The notes beneath the pieces were generated by a model, which was not told the origin of the DNA, did no database searches, and was given only the letters and a program-made list of their open reading frames with translations. 14,952 bases of DNA, from assembly GCA_937877535.1 (NCBI GenBank), contig CALFJF010000079.1:1-14952 (forward strand). Reading direction: 5' to 3'. A program made the translations under genes and the position numbers. Of the stretch, positions 1 to 5,898 are shown in pieces. Source of the DNA: an uncultured Treponema sp. (GTDB taxonomy: Bacteria; Spirochaetota; Spirochaetia; Treponematales; Treponemataceae). Numbering within the stretch: the first letter of the stretch is position 1; every line of letters starts with the position of its first letter.

Positions 1-298
1 AGCCTCGCTGAGACGCGCCCTTCTCGTTGTAGTAGATGCCGACGCGCGGGCCGCCACGGACGATGTATTCAGTGTGAACGCCGTATTTGCGGAGCGAGTT
101 CACCGCAGCCTGACCGATTTCGTGAGTCGGCAATTTTGTGACGAAGTAAGATTCGTTGCCATAGTTTGCGAGCGAGACAGAAACATTCGCCTCACCGCCA
201 CCGAAAGTTGTTGTCATTGAATCGACCTGCACGAAGCGATAGTAATCAGCCGGCTGGATGCGAAGCATCAATTCACCAAAAGTAACGACTTTTGCCAT
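1..298 (-). CDS. kdgK: PfkB-family sugar kinase, probably 2-keto-3-deoxygluconate kinase (N-terminal 99 codons, runs off the left edge)
   Basis: Only the N-terminus is in the window. It reads MAKVVTFGELMLRI, then FGGGEANVSVSLANYG at about residues 33-48, then GVHTEYIVRGG and VGIYYNEKGASQR before the edge. The GGGEANV stretch is the sugar-binding GG-x-N motif of PfkB/ribokinase-type kinases. The 'GxYYxEKGASQR' stretch is typical of 2-keto-3-deoxygluconate kinases, which phosphorylate KDG to KDPG in hexuronate and pectin breakdown in the cytoplasm. The ATG at 298 has an AGGAGA Shine-Dalgarno at 304-309. The visible part is about 50-55% G+C, higher than metK. The PfkB family call is firm. The substrate is inferred from the N-terminus alone; fructokinase or another PfkB member is possible because the C-terminal catalytic motif is not visible. 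Confidence 0.7.
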   Translation of the reverse strand, partial: MAKVVTFGELMLRIQPADYYRFVQVDSMTTTFGGGEANVSVSLANYGNESYFVTKLPTHEIGQAAVNSLRKYGVHTEYIVRGGPRVGIYYNEKGASQRG

Positions 299-310
299 TT
301 TAATCTCCTA

Positions 311-333
311 TTTTCCGCAAAAAGAGCGGAAAA
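311..333 (-). other. Hairpin in the kdgK 5' leader
   Basis: An 8-bp perfect inverted repeat (TTTTCCGC, 7-nt loop, GCGGAAAA) lies directly upstream of the kdgK Shine-Dalgarno (304-309) and downstream of the predicted transcription start near 348. On the minus strand no U-run follows the stem, so it is more likely a leader or stability element than a terminator of pyrI. Confidence 0.5.
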
Positions 334-354
334 AATGTTTTATAATTAAGGAAG

Positions 355-383
355 ATGATAGCAGAAAAAATGCCTATTGGCAA
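355..383 (-). promoter_or_regulatory. Predicted sigma-70-type promoter for kdgK
   Basis: On the minus strand TTGCCA (378-383) is followed after exactly 17 nt by TATCAT (355-360). This gives a start near 348 and a leader of about 50 nt to the ATG at 298. It suggests that kdgK is transcribed separately from pyrI. Confidence 0.55.
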
Positions 384-426
384 ATAAATTGTAAAGTTTT
401 GCACTTTTTCTGCCGAAAATCGGATT

Positions 427-861
427 TTAATCCACGCTTCCAGAACTATACACGGCATCGCAATACTCGCAGCGATATTGCGCCGATTCTCTATTTACTA
501 AACGGAATACTTGAGGAACGTATTTTTCGGTGATTGTTATGCAGCGAGGATTTTTGCAATGAATCACGTTTTCGACTCGCTCTGGGAGTTCCATTTTGAT
601 TTTTCGCACGATTTTTTCGTCTTTTATGACTGCTATTGTAATATGAGGGTCGATAAATCCTAGTACAGAATAATCAAGCGTTATTATATTGTCTATTTTT
701 ATGATGTCTTTTTTTCCTGATTTTTTTGACGTGGCATTCATTATGAGCGCACAACTAAACGGTGCGCGGTCAAGCCCTAAATAATGGAATATTTGCGGTC
801 CTAAACCTGATTTTATATGGTCAATTACCAGACCGTTTTTTATAGTATCTATATTGAGCAT
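427..861 (-). CDS. pyrI: Aspartate carbamoyltransferase regulatory chain
   Basis: The 144-residue product matches PyrI in length and motifs. In the PyrBI holoenzyme this subunit binds CTP or ATP and tunes the first committed step of pyrimidine synthesis in the cytoplasm. The N-terminal nucleotide-binding domain shows NGLVIDHI (residues 9-16) and GKKDIIKIDN (49-58). The C-terminal zinc domain carries C102, C107, C131 and C134, a C-x4-C-x23-C-x2-C spacing that is the same as in E. coli PyrI. I chose the ATG at 861 because GAGAGGG lies just upstream (867-873); an upstream in-frame TTG (876) would place that Shine-Dalgarno inside the gene. No pyrB adjoins it: the gene upstream encodes a beta-helix protein and the one downstream is kdgK, so the catalytic chain must be encoded elsewhere. 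Confidence 0.93.
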   Translation of the reverse strand: MLNIDTIKNGLVIDHIKSGLGPQIFHYLGLDRAPFSCALIMNATSKKSGKKDIIKIDNIITLDYSVLGFIDPHITIAVIKDEKIVRKIKMELPERVENVIHCKNPRCITITEKYVPQVFRLVNRESAQYRCEYCDAVYSSGSVD

Positions 862-890
862 GATTTTCCCTCTCAAAGTAAAACTCGTCT

Positions 891-919
891 ATTTTATCAT
901 TTTGCGCTGATTTTTGGAA
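891..919 (-). promoter_or_regulatory. Weak candidate promoter for pyrI
   Basis: On the minus strand TAAAAT (891-896) lies 17 nt downstream of TTCCAA (914-919), giving a leader of about 25 nt to the ATG at 861. The -10 is good and the -35 is poor. Confidence 0.35.
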
Positions 920-981
920 TTTGAAAACTTTGATTGAGAAAAAAATGCTCAAACTCGATTTATCGTACAATTTTGCGCAAT

Positions 982-1018
982 AGACTCATTCGGAAACTCG
1001 ATTTTTCCAAATGAGTCT
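982..1018. terminator. Strong hairpin downstream of the beta-helix gene
   Basis: AGACTCATT-c-GGAAA (982-996) pairs with TTTCC-a-AATGAGTCT (1004-1018): 14 bp with a single mismatch and a 7-nt loop. It begins 17 nt past the stop of the minus-strand beta-helix gene, where a terminator is expected. However, the U-rich tail (GTTTTT) is on the plus-strand side. On the minus strand the stem is followed by ATTGCGC, so its direction is unclear. Confidence 0.5.
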
Positions 1019-1035
1019 GTTTTTAGCGGCACGGG

Positions 1036-2352
1036 CTATTTAATTGCCTGCGCACCTTTGCCACCCACCGCACCGAAGAGCGCGAGCGCCTCTTCCCACG
1101 GATAGCGGTTCGCGAACATCGAAACGGTCGTGCTGCCCTTGTACGCGCCCTTTGTGAGGGAGTCGCCGAAGAGCGTGAAACTGTTCATGTCGATGTCCGT
1201 GGACGACTGCAAGTGCATGAAGCCTGTCAGGTACGCCACGTTGATTTTGCCCTTGAAGACGGCGGGGTCGGTCATTGCCTGATTGCCGTCCACCTCCTCA
1301 AGAAGCGACTCGTCCACTTCCTCGATTTCGGCGGCGTGGATTTTTTTGATGTTCGGGCTGACGGCATAGTCGAAGTCCGCGCCTCGGTTCAGAAAGAAAA
1401 CGTTGCCGTTGAGCGCGTCAATCCGCTTGTCTTCCTGCGCCTTTGTGCTGTCCACGCGGCTGCGGTTTACCGCCGTGCCCACGCAGCAGCCGAATATGTT
1501 GTTCTCGACCACGGTGTCGGTCTTTGTCATCATGCGGAATCCGTAGCCCATATCGACCAAATCGCTCTTTCGGCTCCACACAAAGAGCACGGTGTTGTTT
1601 TTGAAGTTCACCTTGCTGAAGCGGTTGTTGTCCGTGCCGTACACCTCGCACACCGCCATCCGCACGTTCACGAACACGTTGTTCTCGATGGTCGCATCCG
1701 CGTTGGCGCGAAGTCCGCCCAAAATGGCGTAGTCGGGAATGTTGATGAACGCGCAGTTCTTGATGACCACGTTCGCCTGCGAATAGTCGAGCTTGATGGC
1801 AGGGCTTTCGCGCGTCTGAATCTTCGACTCGAAGTTGGGACCGCCCTGCGCGGGAACGCTCGCGGGGCTGAGGAGTCCGCCCTTCACGCCGTCCACGATT
1901 CCCTTGTTCGTGGAGTATGCGTTGGAATAGCCGCGGTCGATGATGAAGCCGTCCACGGTCATGGTCTTGCCCTTGCTGCCGGAGCGGTCAAGGTCAAGGA
2001 TGAGCGTTCCTGAGTTGTCCGAAGTCGCGCTTGAGGCGGCACTCGGCTGTATGAACGTGCGGTGCTTGTTCACGTCGCGCTCGCTGAAGTCCTCGCTCCA
2101 GCCGCCCTGCAGATTCACCGCGACCTTGATTTTTATCGTGCCAGAATCCTGCGGGCCAAAGTAGTTGCCCTCCGCCACGCAGATGGTGTCGCCTGGCTGC
2201 GCCCCTTCCGCCGCCTTCTGGATGTCCTTGTAGGGTGCGCTTTTTGAGCCGTTCGCTCCGCGCGCCTTGCCCTTTGTGCTGACGTAGTAGGTTTCTGCCA
2301 CAAGGTTTCCCGCCGCAGCCGTTGCGAGCGCCGCAATCGCAAAAGCCTTCAC
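1036..2352 (-). CDS. Secreted right-handed parallel beta-helix protein (pectate-lyase-like fold), function unknown
   Basis: The product is about 438 residues. It opens with a signal peptide (hydrophobic stretch about 5-18, likely cleavage near LVA/E at 19-20). A segment at 22-64 (YYVSTKGKARGANGSKSAPYKDIQ... GDTICVAEGNY) resembles the DUF1565-type start of many beta-helix proteins. Repeated PbH1-like rungs follow: VVIKNCAFINI (185-195), ATIENNVFVNV (210-220), VNFKNNTVLFV (238-248) and TVVENNIFGCC (260-270). Such proteins are exported carbohydrate-active or adhesive surface proteins; no catalytic residues can be assigned here. The GTG at 2352 is the first conventional start, but the AGGAGG (2379-2384) is 26 nt away. 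A non-standard start such as ATC at 2367 would add a Lys-containing n-region and fit the ribosome site better. G+C is about 60% in sampled lines, against about 42% in metK. Confidence 0.75.
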   Translation of the reverse strand: MKAFAIAALATAAAGNLVAETYYVSTKGKARGANGSKSAPYKDIQKAAEGAQPGDTICVAEGNYFGPQDSGTIKIKVAVNLQGGWSEDFSERDVNKHRTFIQPSAASSATSDNSGTLILDLDRSGSKGKTMTVDGFIIDRGYSNAYSTNKGIVDGVKGGLLSPASVPAQGGPNFESKIQTRESPAIKLDYSQANVVIKNCAFINIPDYAILGGLRANADATIENNVFVNVRMAVCEVYGTDNNRFSKVNFKNNTVLFVWSRKSDLVDMGYGFRMMTKTDTVVENNIFGCCVGTAVNRSRVDSTKAQEDKRIDALNGNVFFLNRGADFDYAVSPNIKKIHAAEIEEVDESLLEEVDGNQAMTDPAVFKGKINVAYLTGFMHLQSSTDIDMNSFTLFGDSLTKGAYKGSTTVSMFANRYPWEEALALFGAVGGKGAQAIK

Positions 2353-2378
2353 CGTCTTAGAGAAGATACCCCTATCTT

Positions 2379-2384
2379 CCTCCT
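2379..2384 (-). promoter_or_regulatory. Strong Shine-Dalgarno without a standard start codon at normal spacing
   Basis: AGGAGG on the minus strand is the best ribosome site before the beta-helix gene, but no ATG, GTG or TTG in frame follows within 5-12 nt. The open frame runs through GAT-AGG-GGT-ATC-TTC-TCT-AAG-ACG to the GTG at 2352. ATC at 2367 has 11-nt spacing. Confidence 0.5.
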
Positions 2385-2396
2385 GTTTATTTGTAA

Positions 2397-2425
2397 TACT
2401 CTACAAAAAAAAGTGTTTTTACAAT
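2397..2425 (-). promoter_or_regulatory. Shared T-tract promoter-like element, copy 1 (beta-helix gene)
   Basis: The plus strand reads TACTCTAC, eight A, GTG, TTTTT. On the minus strand this is a T8 run followed by GTAGAGTA. TAGAGT (2398-2403) can serve as the -10, with ATTGTA or TTGTAA as the -35 at 15-16 nt. The predicted start near 2391 leaves a leader of about 40 nt. The same core with nine A occurs at 9813-9831 upstream of the lipoprotein gene. Confidence 0.5.
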
Positions 2426-2491
2426 CCGTTTGCTCATCAATAGGTGCGCCTTCGTCTAAAAATTAATTTTTTGCAACTCCCCTCTCACCTC

Positions 2492-2520
2492 TTGCTCAAA
2501 TTGGCGCGAAGTTTTATAGT
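2492..2520 (+). promoter_or_regulatory. Predicted promoter for metK
   Basis: TTGCTC (2492-2497), a 17-nt spacer, then TATAGT (2515-2520). The start would be near 2527, giving a leader of about 90 nt before the ATG at 2617. Confidence 0.5.
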
Positions 2521-2537
2521 TTTTTGCAACATTTCTT

Positions 2538-2590
2538 ATCCCGCTGATTTGTTCCAAATTGCAGTGCGGATGTCTTCCGTATGGAAAGAC
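2538..2590 (+). other. Two adjacent hairpins in the metK leader
   Basis: The first hairpin (2538-2571) pairs ATCC/GGAT, CTG/CAG and ATTTG/CAAAT around a TTC loop, with small bulges. The second (2572-2590) pairs GTCTTCC with GGAAAGAC, with one bulged A. They abut each other and end 10 nt before the AAAGAGGAGG Shine-Dalgarno (2601-2610). I do not recognise a known SAM riboswitch consensus. Confidence 0.4.
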
Positions 2591-2616
2591 AAAACTTGCT
2601 AAAGAGGAGGCTCATT

Positions 2617-3837
2617 ATGAGCGCGAAAATCCTTCCAAAAAATCATTATCTTTTTACTTCCGAATCGGTCGGCGAGGGGCATCCCGACAAATTGTGCGAC
2701 CAAATTTCAGACGCAATTCTCGATTACGCTCTTTCGCTCGATAAAAACGCGCACGTTGCGTGCGAAACGTTTGCCACAACAAATTTTGTGCTTGTTGGCG
2801 GAGAAATTGGATTTTACGGCGCGGACGGTTTGGAAAACGCAAAAAAAATCGCGGAAAATGCCGAAAAAATTGCTCGAAATGTGGCACGAGAAATTGGGTA
2901 CACGAGCGAATCGTTTGGTTTGAACGCAGACACGTTTGAGTTTGTGAACAAAATCCACGCGCAAAGTGCCGACATCAATCAAGGCGTTGTTGGAACGGGA
3001 CTCGACGAATACAAAGGGCAGCAAGGCGCGGGCGACCAAGGAATCATGTTTGGCTTTGCTTGCAACGAAACGCCAGAACTCATGCCGTCTCCGATTATTT
3101 ATTCGCATCAACTTTTGTTGAAGGCTACGGAACTTCGGAAATCGGGAAAAATTAAATGGCTTCGACCAGACGCAAAATCGCAAGTTACGGTTGAATACGA
3201 CGGAAACAAACCTGTGAGAATTGACACCGTGGTGATTTCTCATCAGCACGACGACGGAATTTCCTACGACGAAATCAAAAATACAATCATCAACGAAATC
3301 ATAAAGCCCGTTTTAGAGCCGACGGGACTTTTGGCAGAGGATACAAAATATCTCGTAAATCCAACTGGAAAATTCGTTATTGGCGGACCAGACGGAGATG
3401 CGGGATTGACTGGACGCAAAATCATCGTGGACACTTACGGCGGAATGGGACGACACGGAGGTGGCGCATTTAGCGGAAAAGACCCGTCAAAAGTTGACCG
3501 CTCGGCAGCGTACATGGCTCGTTACATTGCAAAAAACGTTGTTGCCGCAGGTTTTGCAGACAGAGCGGAAATCCAACTTTCTTACGCAATCGGCTATCCG
3601 TACCCCGTTTCAATTTCCGTTGATACGTTTGGTTCAGAAAAAATCGATAAAGAAAAAATAACAAAGGCGATTGAAAACGTTTTTGACTGCACGCCCGCAG
3701 GAATCGAAAAAGCCCTTGCCCTTCGCGACGTAAAATATCAACCGACCGCCGCTTACGGACATTTTGGACGAAACGAATTTAATTGGGAAAAAACTGACAA
3801 AGCCGACGCGCTCAAAGCGGAAGTCGCAAAATTGTAA
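2617..3837 (+). CDS. metK: S-adenosylmethionine synthase (methionine adenosyltransferase)
   Basis: The 406-residue cytoplasmic enzyme makes S-adenosylmethionine from ATP and L-methionine. Family signatures are intact: GEGHPDK (19-25, ATP/phosphate binding), GAGDQGIMFGFA (137-148, signature 1), GGPDGDAGLTGRKI (256-269) and GGGAFSGKDPSKVDRS (281-296, P-loop-like signature 2). Length is normal for bacterial MetK, roughly 380-420. I chose the ATG at 2617 because AAAGAGGAGG (2601-2610) sits 6 nt before it. The in-frame ATG at 2581 lies inside a leader hairpin and lacks a ribosome site. It is transcribed alone, between its own promoter and a strong terminator. The 14-bp imperfect leader hairpin raises the possibility of translational control. 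Confidence 0.97.
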   Translation: MSAKILPKNHYLFTSESVGEGHPDKLCDQISDAILDYALSLDKNAHVACETFATTNFVLVGGEIGFYGADGLENAKKIAENAEKIARNVAREIGYTSESFGLNADTFEFVNKIHAQSADINQGVVGTGLDEYKGQQGAGDQGIMFGFACNETPELMPSPIIYSHQLLLKATELRKSGKIKWLRPDAKSQVTVEYDGNKPVRIDTVVISHQHDDGISYDEIKNTIINEIIKPVLEPTGLLAEDTKYLVNPTGKFVIGGPDGDAGLTGRKIIVDTYGGMGRHGGGAFSGKDPSKVDRSAAYMARYIAKNVVAAGFADRAEIQLSYAIGYPYPVSISVDTFGSEKIDKEKITKAIENVFDCTPAGIEKALALRDVKYQPTAAYGHFGRNEFNWEKTDKADALKAEVAKL

Positions 3838-3879
3838 AAAGTGGTACGGACAAAAACTTGTTGAAACGGATAGTCTGTG

Positions 3880-3899
3880 TTTACAGGTAATGCTGTAAA
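3880..3899. other. Small hairpin before the main metK terminator
   Basis: TTTACAG (3880-3886), loop GTAATG, CTGTAAA (3893-3899) form a perfect 7-bp stem followed by AAAAAGC. It precedes the main terminator by 5 nt. On the minus strand it follows that terminator and is preceded by a T-run, so it may back up termination of the ricT transcript. Confidence 0.4.
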
Positions 3900-3904
3900 A
3901 AAGC

Positions 3905-3940
3905 AAACGGCGGATTTTGAAAAAGAATCCGCCGTTTTTT
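3905..3940. terminator. Bidirectional rho-independent terminator between metK and ricT
   Basis: AAACGGCGGATT (3905-3916) and AATCCGCCGTTT (3926-3937) form a perfect 12-bp stem with a 9-nt loop, followed by a T-run (3935-3940) on the plus strand. The reverse strand also ends in TTTGC followed by a T-run. It lies between two convergent genes. Confidence 0.9.
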
Positions 3941-3955
3941 GTAAAATCAATTCAT

Positions 3956-4879
3956 TCAATCAATGAACCATTTTCCGCTGTCTTTTTTGAATCTTTTTGC
4001 GGGAATTTCAAGAAGTCGTCCGTCTTCGCCGAGCATTTTGACCATTTCTGTCAGCGGATTTACGTCGGTGATTTTGAAATTCGTGCCGTCGTAAAAAACG
4101 TGCAAGCCTTCGATTGGAAGGTGCTTTCGCGCTTCGATGTACCAACCGTATTCGTAAGAAAGGCAGCAAAGAAGACGACCGCATTGTCCGCTTATTTTCA
4201 TTGAATTGAGAGAGAGATTTTGCTCTTTTGCCATTTTGATTGAAACGGGCGGAAGTCTGTCTCCGATTGCGTGGCAACAATACGGGCGACCGCAAACGCC
4301 AAGCCCGCCCGTGATTCGACTTTCGTCGCGTACGCCGATTTGCCGAAGTTCAATTCGCATTTTGAAAACGCTCACCAAATCTTTTACAAGTTCGCGAAAA
4401 TCAACGCGGTTTTCGCTTGAAAAGAAAAAGAGTGCTTTTGATTCTTCGAGCAAAAAATGCACGGCAATCAATTTTATTTCCAAATTATGCGCCCTCGCCT
4501 TTTCTTTGAAAACGTCAAACGCTTCGTCTTCTTTTTTCTTGAGCGATTCCGCTTTTTTCAAATCTTCGTCCGTTGCAATTCGCTCGATTTTGACGATTTC
4601 AGACGGTTTTACGCCCACGGGAGTTCCGATTTTTCCCATAAAAACGGCGATGTCTTTTCCGTAGCGCGTTTGAATTATGATTTTTGTGCCTTTTTTGAGT
4701 TTCGTATTTCCGAGCGAAACGTAGACTCCTTCGCCAGAATATTCGAGTTTTACATAACAAAGGTCGCGCGGAAAAATAAACGATTCGCTCGGTTTTGATT
4801 CGTCTTCGTTCTGCGCATCGTCTTCAAGTTGCGAGATGTCTACTTCGTCTTCGTATTCGTTTTCAAAAATATCGCTCAT
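3956..4879 (-). CDS. ricT: PSP1/RicT (YaaT) family protein
   Basis: The 307-residue product is a RicT homologue. The family signature is the cysteine pair of motifs GVCGRPYCC (C196, C201, C202) and GQCGRLLCC (C233, C238, C239), joined by VSIKMAKEQNLSLNSMKISG (212-231). In Bacillus subtilis RicT acts with RicA and RicF as a cytoplasmic Fe-S Y-complex that aids RNase Y-dependent mRNA maturation. The N-terminal 35 residues are an acidic extension (EDEVDISQLEDDAQNEDES) outside the conserved domain. The start at 4879 has only a weak AGAGAAAA ribosome site. It is the last gene of the M23-bactofilin-YaaR operon, 31 nt after yaaR, and ends at the shared terminator. The family call is firm; the Y-complex role in spirochaetes is inferred. 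Confidence 0.9.
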   Translation of the reverse strand: MSDIFENEYEDEVDISQLEDDAQNEDESKPSESFIFPRDLCYVKLEYSGEGVYVSLGNTKLKKGTKIIIQTRYGKDIAVFMGKIGTPVGVKPSEIVKIERIATDEDLKKAESLKKKEDEAFDVFKEKARAHNLEIKLIAVHFLLEESKALFFFSSENRVDFRELVKDLVSVFKMRIELRQIGVRDESRITGGLGVCGRPYCCHAIGDRLPPVSIKMAKEQNLSLNSMKISGQCGRLLCCLSYEYGWYIEARKHLPIEGLHVFYDGTNFKITDVNPLTEMVKMLGEDGRLLEIPAKRFKKDSGKWFID

Positions 4880-4910
4880 CGTTTTTTTTCTCTAAAAATT
4901 CGCTCTAATT

Positions 4911-5438
4911 TTATCCCGCAAGCAAATCTACAATCAAACCGTTCAATTCCTCGATTCTTGCAAGAATATTCAAATTTCGACTGTGATTGTATAGCATATC
5001 GGTCGCAAGATTGTCGAGTTTTTGATTTATAACGCGAATCTGATGATACGGCGGAAGCGTTCGCCCGCGTCTGTTTCGACCAAAACGTCGCTTTTCCAAA
5101 ACCTCAAAATTGTTTCGCTCAACGAATTTCAAAAACTGCCCGATTTTTGTACGGTAATTTGAAATCGTTTCCGAATTTTGCTTTTCTTTGAGCGCGTCGC
5201 CCGCAACGTCTGCGGCATCTTTTAAAAAAACAACCGCATTTTCTAAATCCATTCCCGCAATTTCGGGCGGAAAACCGTCAGCGAGTAATTCCGCTTCTTC
5301 TTTTGATTTTTTCAAGGAGGCGGCAAACGAAAGACGCGGCGTTTTTTCGCTTTTTTGCGCTTGCCTTGCCGCATTTTGCCCAGCCGATTGCGCCGCCTGA
5401 AAATAAAGCGATTGGCTCGAAACGGTAATTGCGTCCAT
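4911..5438 (-). CDS. yaaR: YaaR family protein (DUF327)
   Basis: The 175-residue soluble helical protein shows the DUF327 layout. There is a low-complexity N-terminus with SFAASLKKSKEE, a central helical region (YRTKIGQFLKFVERNNFEV), a basic patch (KRRFGRNRRGR), then HQIRVINQKLDNLATDML, and an ending (ARIEELNGLIVDLLAG) that matches the family's 'I-x-GLLVDL' terminus. The molecular function is unknown. In Bacillus yaaR lies close to ricT (yaaT), with holB between; here they are direct neighbours. Its ATG overlaps the TAA of the bactofilin gene by one base (TAATG), implying translational coupling. Confidence 0.8.
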   Translation of the reverse strand: MDAITVSSQSLYFQAAQSAGQNAARQAQKSEKTPRLSFAASLKKSKEEAELLADGFPPEIAGMDLENAVVFLKDAADVAGDALKEKQNSETISNYRTKIGQFLKFVERNNFEVLEKRRFGRNRRGRTLPPYHQIRVINQKLDNLATDMLYNHSRNLNILARIEELNGLIVDLLAG

Positions 5439-5863
5439 TATTCTGCCTCGTCGCTTTTTACGCTATTTTGAAGAACCGACCGCTCGGTTTGCCACGCATT
5501 TTTTGCTTTCTCGAACAATGCTTCGTCGCTCCAAGATATGCAATGTCCGTGAAAAATCGCTTTGTCTGCAATTTGAACTTTTTTTGTGAAAATGTCGCCA
5601 ACGACCGCTGATGTTGAAAACAATTTTACAAAAGTGGGAGCGTTTACGTCGCCAATGACAATTCCGTAGATTTCGATTGAATCGGAGGAAATATTGCCAC
5701 GAATTTTTGCTCGTTCGCCCACAAAGACGTTTCCCGTGGCTTCAACGTTGCCGTCAATGTCGCCTTCAATTCGGACGTTTCCGTTTATTTTTACGCCAGA
5801 GCGAAACGACGAACCTTCTCCGAGAATCGTGTTTATTGAAGCGTTGTCCGACAAAAATGCCAT
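5438..5863 (-). CDS. Bactofilin family cytoskeletal protein
   Basis: The 141-residue product consists of a short disordered N-terminus, a beta-helical bactofilin domain and a charged C-terminal tail. Landmarks are SINTILGEGSSFRSGVKING (9-28) and the repeating V-x-I-x-G-x-I-x-G-x-V pattern that builds the right-handed beta-solenoid. Bactofilins polymerise without nucleotide on the inner face of the membrane and often position cell-wall enzymes. Here the gene sits 35 nt after an M23 endopeptidase gene and overlaps yaaR, the pairing seen in cell-shape operons. A partner role with the M23 enzyme is inferred from this context. Confidence 0.92.
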   Translation of the reverse strand: MAFLSDNASINTILGEGSSFRSGVKINGNVRIEGDIDGNVEATGNVFVGERAKIRGNISSDSIEIYGIVIGDVNAPTFVKLFSTSAVVGDIFTKKVQIADKAIFHGHCISWSDEALFEKAKNAWQTERSVLQNSVKSDEAE

Positions 5864-5898
5864 TTCTCTCTCCGATTACTCCGTTAAAAATGCGATTT

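Noticed and set aside
413..423. CCGA/TCGG mini-hairpin just after the pyrI stop as a terminator
   Set aside because: Only 4 bp, and not followed by a U-run on the minus strand.
1213..2013. Long plus-strand open frame (266 codons) antisense to the beta-helix gene
   Set aside because: It is a by-product of the G/C-rich codons of the real gene. It has no ribosome site and is an odd His/Val/Ala-rich protein, whereas the minus strand encodes a signal peptide and beta-helix rungs.
2487..2492. CCTCTT as an anti-Shine-Dalgarno for metK
   Set aside because: It is complementary to AAGAGG at the ribosome site but lies at or upstream of the -35 element, so it should not be in the transcript.
2581..2616. 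Earlier metK start at 2581
   Set aside because: It lies inside a leader hairpin without a ribosome site, while the ATG at 2617 has AAAGAGGAGG at ideal spacing.
2707..3249. 180-codon minus-strand frame opposite metK
   Set aside because: metK is certain on the other strand. This product is rich in Arg, Phe and Asn with no family pattern.
4206..4664. Plus-strand frame of 152 codons opposite ricT
   Set aside because: Shadow of the RicT coding sequence; low-complexity Ser/Phe/Lys composition and no ribosome site.
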